DNA of 64,000 nucleotides from a gamma proteobacterium SCGC AAA168-P09 (GCA_000385055.1 ARRL01000001.1:62001-126000); one strand, 5' to 3'. Shown: positions 8,455-17,114, counted from the first letter of the stretch. Made by a program: numbers and translations. The notes: generated from the sequence alone by a model not told the origin.

Positions 8455-8477
8455 ATTCATTCATTCATTTATTTATT
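8455..8477. repeat. tetranucleotide tract upstream of the SGNH hydrolase gene
   Basis: Three ATTC-type units are followed by three ATTT-type units, just before the TAAGG ribosome-site region of the next gene. Short tandem repeats in this position can change length and alter promoter or leader spacing. Here it may simply be AT-rich drift. Confidence 0.6.
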
Positions 8478-8493
8478 AAGGTAAAATTTTAAA

Positions 8494-9273
8494 ATGAAAA
8501 ATCTCTTAATATGTTTCTTTTTTATTGCCAACCTTATGTTTGCATCAGATACGCAGACCTATTCACTAATTAATAAAACACCAGAACGAGTACTTTTTAT
8601 TGGAAATAGTTATCTTTATTATAATGATAGTCTACACAACCATGTAAGACGAATGCTTGATGAAATATATCCAAATAAAATAGATACAACCAACTATAAG
8701 TCTGTAACTATTAGTGGTTCAAGATCATGGCATCATAATATAGATCACCCACTTAAACATAAAAATATTGGAGCAGATCAACCTTTTCAGCTTGTTATTT
8801 TGCAAGGCGGAAGTGGCGAAACAAATACAAAATCTGAAAGAAAAATATTTTCAAACGAAATAAAAAAAGCTGTTAATAAAATTCATCAATCAGGAGCTGA
8901 AGCAGCTTTATACATGATACATGCATATGTAGAGCCGCATAACAAAGCAAATCCCCAAATGATTAAAGATATTAAAAAAATGTATATTGATGCAGGCGCA
9001 AATAATAATGCTTTAGTTATTCCCGTAGGCATTGCATTTGAAAATGCATATAAACTTAACCCAAATATCAAGTTACACAAATCTTTTGACGGCAGTCATC
9101 CTAGTTTGCTAGGAACATATTTAGCTTCTTGTGTTGTATTTGCAAGCATCACACAAAAATCACCAAGAGGGATTGACTATAATTATTTTAATGAAATTAG
9201 TGATGTAGATAAAAACTTCCTACAGGACGTTGCCCATATGACTGTTGAAACATTTTTTGATATCAAGCTTTAA
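8494..9273 (+). CDS. secreted SGNH/GDSL-type hydrolase
   Basis: A 259-residue protein with a signal peptide (about 1-17, ending LMFAS). The SGNH fold is seen from VLFIGNSYLYY near residue 35 (G-N-S block with the nucleophile serine), the glycine block LQGGSGETN near 110 and the catalytic D-x-x-H in DGSHPSLLG near 200. Such enzymes are esterases or carbohydrate deacetylases. The D-G-S-H-P-S form is common in secreted members. It is likely periplasmic. It stands after the hydroxylase gene with a 42-base gap and converges on the nitroreductase gene. Confidence 0.8.
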   Translation: MKNLLICFFFIANLMFASDTQTYSLINKTPERVLFIGNSYLYYNDSLHNHVRRMLDEIYPNKIDTTNYKSVTISGSRSWHHNIDHPLKHKNIGADQPFQLVILQGGSGETNTKSERKIFSNEIKKAVNKIHQSGAEAALYMIHAYVEPHNKANPQMIKDIKKMYIDAGANNNALVIPVGIAFENAYKLNPNIKLHKSFDGSHPSLLGTYLASCVVFASITQKSPRGIDYNYFNEISDVDKNFLQDVAHMTVETFFDIKL

Positions 9274-9301
9274 GCAAACACAGTCAAAATATTCATTTTG
9301 C

Positions 9302-9973
9302 TTAAAAACCAATATATTTTACAAAATCTTGATTGTCGGCTCTAGTAGATCTAACGTCATTTGCAGCAAAGCTTTCATCTGGATAGCCCATAGCTATACA
9401 TATCATTATATTTTGATCATCAGGAATTTTTGCGTATTCTCTAACAATATGAGACTGCATTATGCCTTGACCGTTAATAACACACCCAATACCTCTTTCC
9501 CAAGCAGCTAGTATTATTCCATATGCCAATGAACCAAGACCAAACTGACTAATTGCTGCTGGTTCAAGATATTTGTCATATGTTAGAACCAAAGAAACTG
9601 GTGCATCAAATTGCCTAAATCCTCTCAGCATCCAATCCATACGTTTTTCTTTATCGTCTCTTTCAATGCCCATTGCTTCAAACAGTTGGATAGCAACATC
9701 GATTTGATTCTTTCTATGAATTCCTTCGTACTCTTCCTTGTATGGAAAATCACGCACATGAGGTTTCCCAGCCATTGTTTCTTCGATGTTACCTTCTCTA
9801 ATTTTATTTAATACCTCACCAGCTACTGCATGAATATGCCATGTTTGTGTATTGTATGAAGAAGGTGCCCACTTGGCAGCATCTATAATTTCATCAACAA
9901 GCTCTTTGGGAACTGGTTTATCTAAAAACCCTCTGACGCTTTTTCTTGATTCAGCAAATTCTTTGAAGTTCAT
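9302..9973 (-). CDS. nitroreductase family FMN oxidoreductase
   Basis: A 223-residue cytoplasmic protein of the nitroreductase family. The N-terminal FMN-binding signature SRKSVRGFLDKPVP and the following WAPSSYNTQTW are clear. The C-terminal half holds GSLAYGIILAAWERGIG and the closing IMICIAMGYPDE, both typical. Members reduce nitro groups, quinones or enones with NAD(P)H. The physiological substrate is unknown. It is transcribed away from the DUF952 gene, sharing a 116-base intergenic region with it. Confidence 0.88.
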   Translation of the reverse strand: MNFKEFAESRKSVRGFLDKPVPKELVDEIIDAAKWAPSSYNTQTWHIHAVAGEVLNKIREGNIEETMAGKPHVRDFPYKEEYEGIHRKNQIDVAIQLFEAMGIERDDKEKRMDWMLRGFRQFDAPVSLVLTYDKYLEPAAISQFGLGSLAYGIILAAWERGIGCVINGQGIMQSHIVREYAKIPDDQNIMICIAMGYPDESFAANDVRSTRADNQDFVKYIGF

Positions 9974-10001
9974 ACAACCCTTAGTAATTTTTTTTAAAAG
10001 T

Positions 10002-10030
10002 TTGACATATTTTTATTCGTTTTAATATTT
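10002..10030 (+). promoter_or_regulatory. candidate promoter for the DUF952 gene
   Basis: A perfect TTGACA (10002-10007) lies in the divergent nitroreductase/DUF952 region, with AT-rich TAATAT/ATATTT hexamers 15-17 bases downstream. The weak -10 match keeps this tentative. Confidence 0.3.
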
Positions 10031-10089
10031 TTAATTATGTTTAAATATCAACATACTATTGCTCAATTAATGAGGATGAGTTTATTAAA

Positions 10090-10467
10090 ATGAAAGAAAA
10101 TTTATATAAAATTCTTACACCTGAAGAGTGGAATAATTCAAAAAGTAGCGGATTAATAACTACAGAACTTGATCAAATCGATGGCTTTATTCATTTATCT
10201 AATGCATCACAGCTTTCAGCAACACTTGCATTATATTTTTCAGAATACGAAGAGGTAATACTGCTTTTGCCAGAACTTAAACATTTTCGTGATAAATTAA
10301 TTTATGAAGCAGTGGGTGCTACAAGTAAAAGATCTGGAAAGTTTGGGCATTTATATGCAGAACTTAAGGTAGGTGATATATCCAAATCATGGGTTTTAAA
10401 TAGGAGCGCCTTTGAAATTCCTCAGGATATATTATTAGAAGCAGAAACTGGAAACTCCCCTAGCTAG
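10090..10467 (+). CDS. DUF952 family protein
   Basis: A 125-residue protein matching the DUF952 family. It contains the characteristic DGFIHLSNASQL near residue 33 and the LIYEAVGATSKRSGKFGHLYAEL-type central block (split here as LIYEAV and GKFGHLYAEL). The family has a fold related to ADP-ribosyltransferases or RNA 2'-phosphotransferases, but no proven activity. It is probably cytoplasmic. The PsiE-like gene follows after 32 bases. Confidence 0.85.
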   Translation: MKENLYKILTPEEWNNSKSSGLITTELDQIDGFIHLSNASQLSATLALYFSEYEEVILLLPELKHFRDKLIYEAVGATSKRSGKFGHLYAELKVGDISKSWVLNRSAFEIPQDILLEAETGNSPS

Positions 10468-10499
10468 ACGATTTAATAAAGTTTAGATATCCTAGAACA

Positions 10500-10931
10500 A
10501 TGAAATTAAAACTACCCTTTACAGACAGAGGCCTTCATTGGACCACAGTAACTAGTGAGAAGGTTCTTTTGGCAATTATTGGAATCGCAACATGTATTGC
10601 AGCGGCTCAGTATTTATATTTTATGTATGAATCAAGAGAGATACTTCTTTCAGATTTATTTATGCTATTTATTTATGTTGAGATAATAGGGATGGTTGGA
10701 GCATTTTATAGCACCAGCAGGATTCCTGTAACGCTCCCTATTATTATTGCGATAACAGCTTTGTGTAGATTAATAATTATGCAAGGCAAAGAAATGGATG
10801 CGCTAATGCTGATTGGAGAGTCTGGAGCAATTTTGATTCTTTCTGCAGCTGCATACATTATGAGCCTCAAGGACAAGGTTAGTCTTGAGAAAAAAGAACA
10901 GTTCAAGGATGAAAAAAGTCCTGGAAATTAA
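10500..10931 (+). CDS. PsiE-family membrane protein
   Basis: A 143-residue protein with four membrane segments (about 21-42, 50-70, 75-92 and 100-117) that fits the phosphate-starvation-inducible PsiE family. The features are the opening amphipathic region, ILLSDLFMLFIYVEIIGMVG, and the short RIPVTLPIIIAI loop that is well conserved. The role of PsiE is not established. In E. coli it is controlled by PhoB and CRP, but no Pho box was recognised here. It is probably co-transcribed with the DUF952 gene and the small frame that follows directly. Confidence 0.75.
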   Translation: MKLKLPFTDRGLHWTTVTSEKVLLAIIGIATCIAAAQYLYFMYESREILLSDLFMLFIYVEIIGMVGAFYSTSRIPVTLPIIIAITALCRLIIMQGKEMDALMLIGESGAILILSAAAYIMSLKDKVSLEKKEQFKDEKSPGN

Positions 10932-11102
10932 ATGATAGAGATTATTTATTTTTTAGTCTTCGCTTGGTTTTTTATTCATTTCATAGAATGTATTTATTAT
11001 AGGAAGATTATTAATAAATCTCCTCATGGCAAGCTAAAAGGCTACTTATATACCTTTTTATTTGGGGTGCTATATCTTAGAAGGATAAAACCGAAACATT
11101 AA
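10932..11102 (+). CDS. small membrane protein following PsiE
   Basis: A 56-residue frame starts at an ATG sharing the stop region of the PsiE gene. It has one hydrophobic segment (IIYFLVFAWFFIHFIECIYY), a middle basic loop and a second hydrophobic stretch (YLYTFLFGVLYL) with a basic tail. It overlaps the helicase gene on the other strand by 4 bases. Tight packing and membrane-like composition argue for a real gene. No family is named. Confidence 0.5.
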   Translation: MIEIIYFLVFAWFFIHFIECIYYRKIINKSPHGKLKGYLYTFLFGVLYLRRIKPKH

Positions 11103-12403
11103 AAATTTTCTTCGTGGAAATTTGTAATAGCAGGATCAACCATTGCATCTCTAACTTGTAATTCTTGATATAGATTTAAAGAGTTTAAAGTCTTACATCT
11201 GCTTAGAGCTACATAAGTTTGACCGGTAGCAAATGCACCATTACCTAAATCTATCGAACAGCTTTCTAAAGTTAATCCTTGAGCTTTATGAATAGTAACT
11301 GCCCAACCAAGCTTAATAGGAAATTGTTTAAAGGATGAAACAATTTCTTCCTCCATCTCGTCATTATATTCATCGTAAACATATTTAATTTTATTCCACT
11401 CTTCTCTTTTAACTTTGTGTATATCATCCCCAACTTGAACTCTTAAGAACCTTCCTTTTTTGTCTGAACAATTAGTAACTTCTCCTATTGTGCCGTTTAC
11501 CCATCTACCCTCACTATCATTTTTTATAAACATTACCTTTGCACCTTTTTTTATTCTTAAATTTCTTGGTGCTGGAAGATCATTTTCATTAAACTCTCCA
11601 AATTCTTCAGACTTGGCTGATGTGGCTGGCCCCTCTATGAAATTTAACATTTCTTCATTTATTTGCTCTGCTCTATACTTTCTTGTGGTGATTATAAGAG
11701 AGGATTCATTGACAAAATCTGGATTAAAGCAGGCATAGTTAATTTGATTTATTGTTTCTTCAAGATTTTCTCCTAAACGAATATTATTAAGAAGAGAATA
11801 AAAATTTTCATCCTCGCTTTGCCTAAAAGAATAAGTAAGCTCAAAAAAAGATGGATTCTTTATTTTTTTAAAACTATTTGAGCTGAAGAAATAAACAGAC
11901 TCATATTTTTCATCTATAGCATTTATTTCATTATCTTTAACAACTGGAGGCAGTTGAAAAAGATCACCACATGCAAGAACATGAACACCACCAAAAGGCT
12001 CATCATTATTTCTATAAAGTTTTAAAGTTTCAGATATGGCATCAAGCATCGGAGCCCTAACCATTGAAATCTCATCAATAATTAAAAGCTCTAATTTTTT
12101 TAATAATTTTTTAAATCGAGGATCATTAGATTCTTGTATAACTGGAAAAGTATCAAAACCAATCCTAAAAGCAGAGTTTATTGTACTCCCACCAATATTT
12201 AATGCAGCAACTCCGGTAGGAGCAACAACAATTTTTTTTAGGCTATTGTCTTCTAAAATTTTTTCTATAAGGGTGGTTTTACCAGTTCCAGCCGCACCTG
12301 TTAAATATATAAACTGCTGCTCATCAGAATCCAGGAGAATAAGAACTCGACTTAAAGTATCTTCAAATGAATTTATATCATTTACTTTAGTTGATTTTGT
12401 CAT
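11099..12403 (-). CDS. PIF1-like superfamily 1B DNA helicase
   Basis: A 434-residue ATPase of the PIF1/RecD2 helicase group. Seen in order: Walker A GAAGTGKTTL (about 37-46), VVAPTGVAALNIGG (motif Ia), Walker B LLIIDEISM, CGDLFQLPPV (motif III), LTYSFRQ (motif IV region) and the C-terminal WAVTIHKAQGLT with YVALSRC (motifs V and VI). PIF1 enzymes unwind 5'-3', often at G-quadruplexes or stalled forks. Its length suits a minimal bacterial PIF1. It is a single gene flanked by unrelated metabolic genes, and no phage or plasmid context is visible. Confidence 0.88.
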   Translation of the reverse strand: MTKSTKVNDINSFEDTLSRVLILLDSDEQQFIYLTGAAGTGKTTLIEKILEDNSLKKIVVAPTGVAALNIGGSTINSAFRIGFDTFPVIQESNDPRFKKLLKKLELLIIDEISMVRAPMLDAISETLKLYRNNDEPFGGVHVLACGDLFQLPPVVKDNEINAIDEKYESVYFFSSNSFKKIKNPSFFELTYSFRQSEDENFYSLLNNIRLGENLEETINQINYACFNPDFVNESSLIITTRKYRAEQINEEMLNFIEGPATSAKSEEFGEFNENDLPAPRNLRIKKGAKVMFIKNDSEGRWVNGTIGEVTNCSDKKGRFLRVQVGDDIHKVKREEWNKIKYVYDEYNDEMEEEIVSSFKQFPIKLGWAVTIHKAQGLTLESCSIDLGNGAFATGQTYVALSRCKTLNSLNLYQELQVRDAMVDPAITNFHEENF

Positions 12404-12490
12404 ATATTAGATATAGCTAAGCTTGTTACAGAATTTTATTTATTAACCTTATTTAGATGTAAGATTATATGATATTAAAAAACAAAATTG

Positions 12491-13789
12491 ATGATGAAAA
12501 ATAAAGTAGCAATTATTGGAGCAGGTCCATCCGGTATAACTGCAATAAAAAACTTTGCTGAAGCAGGCTTTGATGTAACAGCATTTGAAAGATGCGAAGG
12601 AGTTGGAGGTAATTGGAGGTTTAACGATCCTTCAGGGCATTCAAGTGTTTTTGAGACAACCCATATAATTAGTTCGAAATACACCTCTTTTTATGAAGAT
12701 TATCCCTTGCCAGATTCTGCCTCAGATTACCCATCTCACAAAGAACTTTTAGAATATTTTAATAATTACGCTGATCATTTTGATATAAAAAAGTTAATTC
12801 ATTTTGGGACTGAAGTTTTGGATTGCAAACAGAAAGAAGATGATACCTGGACTGTTAAATGGAGAAGTCTCAAAGACGAGCAGATATTTTCTGATACTTA
12901 TGATGCATTGGTTGTATGCAATGGACATCATCATAAGCCTAGATATCCAGATTATCCAGGAGAATTTTCTGGAGAGATGATTCATTCCCATGACTTCAAA
13001 TCTTCAGCACCATTTGTTGATAAAAGAGTTCTGGTTATTGGTGGAGGAAATTCTGCTTGCGATGTTGCAGTAGAGACTGCAAGAGTTTCTAAGTCCACCT
13101 CTATTAGTTGGAGAAGAGGCTATTATTTAATTCCTAAGTTTATGTATGGCTTGCCCGTTGACTTATATGCTTTAAAAAATAGATGGATGCCTGCTTTTTT
13201 AAGAGCACCATTTACAAAAATGATGCTTGAAATATTTCAAGGTAAAAACGAAGATATTGGACTTCAAAAGCCTGATCAAAATCTTTTCGCAACACACCCC
13301 ACCGTTAATTCAGAACTTTACTATGCAGTTCGCCATGGAAAAGTAACACCATACAAAGATATAGAGCGACTAGATGGAAACACAGTTCATTTTATTGATG
13401 GTCAAAACTCTGAGTTCGATACAATAATTGCTTGTACAGGATTTAAAATACAACATCCCTTTTTTGAAAAAGATTTTATAAATTATGAGGAGGGTAAAGT
13501 GCCTCTCTTACATAGAATGATTCCTGCTGACGTCAATAACCTATATTTTATTGGTTTATTTCAACCCCTCGGATGCATATGGCCTGGAGCAGAACTACAA
13601 TCGAAATTAGCTGCAAAGCATCTGCAAGGTAATTGGAAGCCACCCAAGTCAATTCAAAGACTTATTGATGAGGAGATTGCAAAACCGGATGTTAAGCAAA
13701 TAGACACACCTAGACATACTATTACAGTCGATGACTTCTCTTTTAGAGCTAGGCTGAAAAAAGAGCTTAATAGGTCACAGACCACATAA
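12491..13789 (+). CDS. flavin-containing monooxygenase (FMO-like)
   Basis: A 432-residue two-dinucleotide-domain enzyme. The FAD site is VAIIGAGPSG at the N-terminus and the NADPH site VLVIGGGNSACDVA near residue 181. Between them, FSGEMIHSHDFKS corresponds to the FMO fingerprint region (F-x-G-x-x-x-H-S-x-x-F/Y), and a further flavoprotein motif IACTGF occurs near 310. Members oxygenate soft nucleophiles such as N and S compounds. In marine bacteria, trimethylamine monooxygenase is one example, but no feature here proves that substrate. A TTG just upstream at 12488 is in frame; I used the ATG at 12491. Confidence 0.87.
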   Translation: MMKNKVAIIGAGPSGITAIKNFAEAGFDVTAFERCEGVGGNWRFNDPSGHSSVFETTHIISSKYTSFYEDYPLPDSASDYPSHKELLEYFNNYADHFDIKKLIHFGTEVLDCKQKEDDTWTVKWRSLKDEQIFSDTYDALVVCNGHHHKPRYPDYPGEFSGEMIHSHDFKSSAPFVDKRVLVIGGGNSACDVAVETARVSKSTSISWRRGYYLIPKFMYGLPVDLYALKNRWMPAFLRAPFTKMMLEIFQGKNEDIGLQKPDQNLFATHPTVNSELYYAVRHGKVTPYKDIERLDGNTVHFIDGQNSEFDTIIACTGFKIQHPFFEKDFINYEEGKVPLLHRMIPADVNNLYFIGLFQPLGCIWPGAELQSKLAAKHLQGNWKPPKSIQRLIDEEIAKPDVKQIDTPRHTITVDDFSFRARLKKELNRSQTT

Positions 13790-13804
13790 CCCAGTTCATT
13801 TAAT

Positions 13805-14440
13805 ATGCAAGATTGTGTAGTTTGCGCAAGCAAGTTAACTAAACCCTTTAACACTTCAGATAATCTTTTATATTGGCATTGCAGCTCATGTGAAGTTATA
13901 TTTTTAGATAGCAAGCATCACATAGATGCAACCTCTGAAAAAGAGAGGTACCTCGAACACGAAAATATTATTGAAGATATTGGCTATAGAGACTTTCTAT
14001 CTAAACTAATAAATCCATTAAAAGAAAAACTTTATTCAGGTTCTTGTGGTCTAGATTTTGGATGCGGTCACGGACCTGCTCTTGCAGACATCTTAAACAA
14101 AGATGGCTTTGAGGTTGATTTATATGACCCGTTTTTTTATCAAAATAAAGAAATATTCTCAAAAACTTATGATTTTATAACCTGTACCGAGACAGCAGAA
14201 CATTTCTTTAGCCCAAAGAAAGAATTCGATACATTAAACAGCCTATTAAAACCCAAAGGCTGGCTTGGTGTTATGACATGTTTCTTAACCGAAAGAAAGG
14301 CTTTTGATAAATGGTATTACAGAAGAGATCCAACCCACGTAGTTTTCTATGCAAAAAAAACATTTGAAGTTATAGGAAAACAAAGAGGCTGGAAATGCGA
14401 AATAATTACTAAAGATGTAGTACTATTTTATAAACAATAA
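13805..14440 (+). CDS. zinc-ribbon class I SAM methyltransferase
   Basis: A 211-residue protein with an N-terminal metal-binding ribbon (CVVC near residue 4 and CSSC near 27), then methyltransferase motif I LDFGCGHGPALA near 80 and the ITCTETAEHF segment near 120, where Methyltransf_23-type enzymes hold the post-II motif. The following LLKPKGWLGVMT is motif III. Such proteins often act in small-molecule or sugar methylation. The gene lies 15 bases downstream of the FMO gene and before a VOC gene, so a small oxidation/methylation operon is possible but unproven. Confidence 0.8.
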   Translation: MQDCVVCASKLTKPFNTSDNLLYWHCSSCEVIFLDSKHHIDATSEKERYLEHENIIEDIGYRDFLSKLINPLKEKLYSGSCGLDFGCGHGPALADILNKDGFEVDLYDPFFYQNKEIFSKTYDFITCTETAEHFFSPKKEFDTLNSLLKPKGWLGVMTCFLTERKAFDKWYYRRDPTHVVFYAKKTFEVIGKQRGWKCEIITKDVVLFYKQ

Positions 14441-14462
14441 TTTTTAAACTAAGAGGTTGTAT

Positions 14463-14876
14463 ATGTTTAGTCATGTAATGTTGGGTGCAAATGATATAGA
14501 AGAGTCAAAAGTATTTTATGATGAAACTCTTTTAGTTTTAGGCGCAAGGCCGGGTAAGCTCTCCTTAAATCATGATGGACATACAAGATATGTTTATTTC
14601 GTTAACAATAAAAATAGCTTCATAATTTCACAACCAATTAACAACCAAGAAGCCTCTCATGGAAACGGTGCCACGATTGGATTTAATGCCTCAAGCACAG
14701 ATATGGTAGACGAGTGGTATCAAGCAGGAAAGAATGCGGGGGGATCTGACCCCGAATTATGTGACCCTCCAGGTATTCGAGAGGGCGGAGGCGTTCAACT
14801 ATATCTAGCATATTTGCTAGATCCATCTGGCAACAAAATATGTGCTATGTACAGAATACCGAGGCAAATCGACTAG
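14463..14876 (+). CDS. VOC-superfamily protein (glyoxalase/dioxygenase fold)
   Basis: A single-domain VOC protein of 137 residues: FSHVMLGANDIEESKVFYDETL opens it (metal-ligand histidine H4), TRYVYFVNN gives the middle strand and DPSGNKICAMYR the C-terminal metal-ligand strand. The layout matches small glyoxalase-like proteins. Substrate unknown. I chose the ATG at 14463 (AAGAGG site at 14451-14456) over a TTG at 14457. Its stop overlaps that of the DoxX gene on the other strand by 4 bases. Confidence 0.82.
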   Translation: MFSHVMLGANDIEESKVFYDETLLVLGARPGKLSLNHDGHTRYVYFVNNKNSFIISQPINNQEASHGNGATIGFNASSTDMVDEWYQAGKNAGGSDPELCDPPGIREGGGVQLYLAYLLDPSGNKICAMYRIPRQID

Positions 14877-15262
14877 TTATTTTCTTTCGTTGCTAGAATT
14901 AAGAGCCCTCCAGCAATAGCAGTATTTTTGACAAAATTTTGCATTTCATGAGCTTGCGATGGATCTCCGCTTAAATCCCAAAAGTTGTGAATGTAGTAAT
15001 TAATCAGAAAAGTTAAAACAAATAATATCAACCCACTTATTCTTAGATTTTTACCAAACACTAGAAATAGACCAAACACTGTCTGAATTATAATAGTCAT
15101 TGGTAGAGTAATTGTTACAAGAGGTACTCCTTTTAGAAGCATCAAAGCACTGATGTCATGATATGTAAAAAGCTTAGCAAAACCAAATATAAAAAAATAT
15201 AAACCAAGAATAGTTCTTCCAATAAGAAACGAAGCGTCATCAATTTTTTTTATATTTAACAT
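14873..15262 (-). CDS. DoxX-family membrane protein
   Basis: A 129-residue protein with four membrane segments. The start (FLIGRTILGLYFFIFGFAKL) is the family's signature, in which an R-x-x-L-G-x-x-F-x-x-x-G-x-x-K/H pattern begins the first segment. DoxX-like proteins are small inner-membrane proteins linked to thiosulfate or quinol oxidation in some archaea, but most bacterial members have no known function. Convergent with the VOC gene and divergent from the serine hydrolase gene (22-base gap). Confidence 0.8.
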   Translation of the reverse strand: MLNIKKIDDASFLIGRTILGLYFFIFGFAKLFTYHDISALMLLKGVPLVTITLPMTIIIQTVFGLFLVFGKNLRISGLILFVLTFLINYYIHNFWDLSGDPSQAHEMQNFVKNTAIAGGLLILATKENN

Positions 15263-15284
15263 CTTTGTATGTTAACTTAATTGT

Positions 15285-16481
15285 ATGTATAAAATACTTT
15301 TAATTCTTTTGTCAGTGTTGCTGATAGTTATTGGAATTTTATACGGACCCAAAATTGCAAGGCTTTATCAATTAGCAAATTTATATAATGAGGATTCAAT
15401 AGATAGAAATTTTATCAATATAGATAAAATTTTTTCTGTTTCTGAACCAATTCCTGTCTCAGATAATCCATATACATTTCCCAGGAGAGATTTTGTTTTG
15501 CCAGAAACTTTCTTTTTTGATGGTGAGCAAAGACTTCTTTCTGAAGAATTAGAGCACTATAAAACAGATGGTTTGATTGTTTTGCATAACGGAAATTTGC
15601 TCTATGAAAATTATTGGAATAATAATTCAGCCACCAGCAAGCACATAGCATTTTCAGTTACCAAATCTTTTGTATCAGCATTGGTAGGAATAGCCCTTGA
15701 TGAAGGACTCATTGATAATATTGAAGACCCTATTACAAAATATTTATCTGACTTTAACGGCACTGGCTATGAAGGAGTTAGAATTAAAGACATTCTACAA
15801 ATGTCTTCAGGGGTTGATTTTAATGAAGACTATGCTGACCCAAAATCAGATATAAATAGATTTGGAAGGGCAACAGCCAGAGGATCATCTTTTAGAGATT
15901 TTGCAAAATCTCTTGAAAGAGGAAGGGAGCCAGGCACCTATCATCATTATGTGAGCATAGACACTCAAGTGCTTGGATTCTTGCTTGCAGAGGTTACAGG
16001 AATGCCACTAAAAGAATACTTGTATAAAAAAATATGGAATAAAATTGGTATGGAGGATGATGCCTTTTTTATTGTTGATAATAATGGTGTTGAGATGGCT
16101 CTTGGGGGGCTAAATGCTACCTTGAGAGATTATGCAAAATTTGGTGAGCTCTACTTGAATAGGGGCAAGTGGAACGGTGAACAAGTAGTTCCAGCAAGCT
16201 GGGTAGATGCATCTCATACTACTGATGGACCTCATTTAAAGCCAGGTGAGTCTGAATTATCATCATCTCCTTGGGGGTATGGATTGCAGTGGTGGGTTCC
16301 TGGATTTCCGGATACAGATTACACAGCCTCGGGTGTGTACAATCAATATATTTATATTGATCCATTAACTAATGTTGTGATTGCTAAAACATCTTCAAAT
16401 CATAGATATACTTCTGAAAAGGAATACTCAAAAGCTGCTCATGTGGCAATGTTTAGGGCAATAGCAGAAAGTATTAAATAA
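15285..16481 (+). CDS. serine hydrolase, beta-lactamase class C / NylB-like fold
   Basis: A 398-residue protein with an N-terminal hydrophobic signal or anchor (about 2-20). The catalytic S-x-x-K is in FSVTKSFVSAL (near residue 124). The second motif is YHHYVSIDTQVLG, a Y-x-S in place of the Y-x-N of beta-lactamases, which is typical of esterase or 6-aminohexanoate-oligomer hydrolase (NylB) relatives. The C-terminal ASGVYNQYIYIDP replaces the usual K/H-T-G box. An esterase or amidase acting in the periplasm is therefore more likely than antibiotic hydrolysis. A short lipoprotein remnant follows after 4 bases. Confidence 0.85.
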   Translation: MYKILLILLSVLLIVIGILYGPKIARLYQLANLYNEDSIDRNFINIDKIFSVSEPIPVSDNPYTFPRRDFVLPETFFFDGEQRLLSEELEHYKTDGLIVLHNGNLLYENYWNNNSATSKHIAFSVTKSFVSALVGIALDEGLIDNIEDPITKYLSDFNGTGYEGVRIKDILQMSSGVDFNEDYADPKSDINRFGRATARGSSFRDFAKSLERGREPGTYHHYVSIDTQVLGFLLAEVTGMPLKEYLYKKIWNKIGMEDDAFFIVDNNGVEMALGGLNATLRDYAKFGELYLNRGKWNGEQVVPASWVDASHTTDGPHLKPGESELSSSPWGYGLQWWVPGFPDTDYTASGVYNQYIYIDPLTNVVIAKTSSNHRYTSEKEYSKAAHVAMFRAIAESIK

Positions 16482-16485
16482 AGAA

Positions 16486-16676
16486 ATGCGCTTATTAATA
16501 CTTGTCAGTAGTATTTTTTTATTTTCTTGCCAAAAGATCCGTCATCTATGGATGGCCAATCTACTGACTATACAACAGGAGCACCTTATGTGATGTTTAA
16601 AGGAACTCCTTATGTTCATCTTATGATTCCTATGACTGGATATTACGATTATCAGCCCACAGCAGCACCTAAATAA
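16486..16676 (+). pseudogene. small lipoprotein with a one-base frameshift
   Basis: The ATG opens a classic lipoprotein leader (MRLLILVSSIFLFSCQ, lipobox F-S-C), but the frame then runs out of register and stops early. Restoring one base in the AAAA run after TGCCAA joins it to a second open frame (KDPSSMDGQSTDYTTGAPYV and on to a TAA at 16674-16676). That gives about 63 residues with a P-Y-V repeat-like tail. Both halves look like one protein, so the gap is a single missing A: a true mutation or an assembly error. Confidence 0.55.
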
Positions 16677-16684
16677 AACATTTT

Positions 16685-16708
16685 GCGGCTTCTTAAAAAA
16701 GAGGCCGC
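16685..16708. terminator. GC-rich hairpin, possible terminator
   Basis: GCGGCTTCTT and AAGAGGCCGC flank a four-A loop and pair over ten positions with one G-T wobble, by far the most GC-rich stem in this region. There is no run of T directly after it on the plus strand, so intrinsic termination would be weak. It lies 8 bases past the frameshifted lipoprotein's end. Confidence 0.45.
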
Positions 16709-16805
16709 TTATATTCAGCCTCATTTACTAGGCAAAAAAGATAATTTTATATTTGTTTCTTGCAAAAAATAAAGGTATCTTAATATTTCATTAAAGGGGA
16801 AGCGA

Positions 16806-17111
16806 ATGGAAAGATATACTAATTTTAAAGATTTTTACCCATACTATTTAAGCGAACATAGTAATAAAACAACTAAACTGTTGCATTTCATTGGAACAAG
16901 CATAGCAATATATTTGTACGTAAGATTTTTTATGACATTTGATTTTATTTTCTTGCTTTACTCTCTTCTTGCTGGGTATGGTTTTGCATGGATTGCTCAT
17001 TTTTTTGTTGAAAAGAATAAGCCTGCCACCTTTACATATCCTTTTTGGAGCTTTATTGGTGATCACAAAATGTACCTAGAAATACTTCAAGGCAAGCATA
17101 AAATTTTCTAG
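16806..17111 (+). CDS. Mpo1-like (DUF962) membrane protein
   Basis: A 101-residue membrane protein of the Mpo1/YGL010w (PF06127) family. The conserved opening FKDFYPYYLSEHSN, then LLHFIGTS, and the block HFFVEKNKPATFTYP near 70 with GDHKMY near 88 are visible. In yeast, Mpo1 is an Fe(II)-dependent dioxygenase that shortens 2-hydroxy fatty acids by alpha-oxidation. The histidines at those motifs are the expected iron ligands. The fatty acid hydroxylase gene begins 3 bases later. That spacing invites a joint role in 2-hydroxy lipid metabolism, which is inference. Confidence 0.8.
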   Translation: MERYTNFKDFYPYYLSEHSNKTTKLLHFIGTSIAIYLYVRFFMTFDFIFLLYSLLAGYGFAWIAHFFVEKNKPATFTYPFWSFIGDHKMYLEILQGKHKIF

Positions 17112-17114
17112 AAT

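Noticed and set aside
12036-12410. 124-residue open frame on the plus strand
   Set aside because: It is antisense to the Walker-motif region of the PIF1-like helicase.
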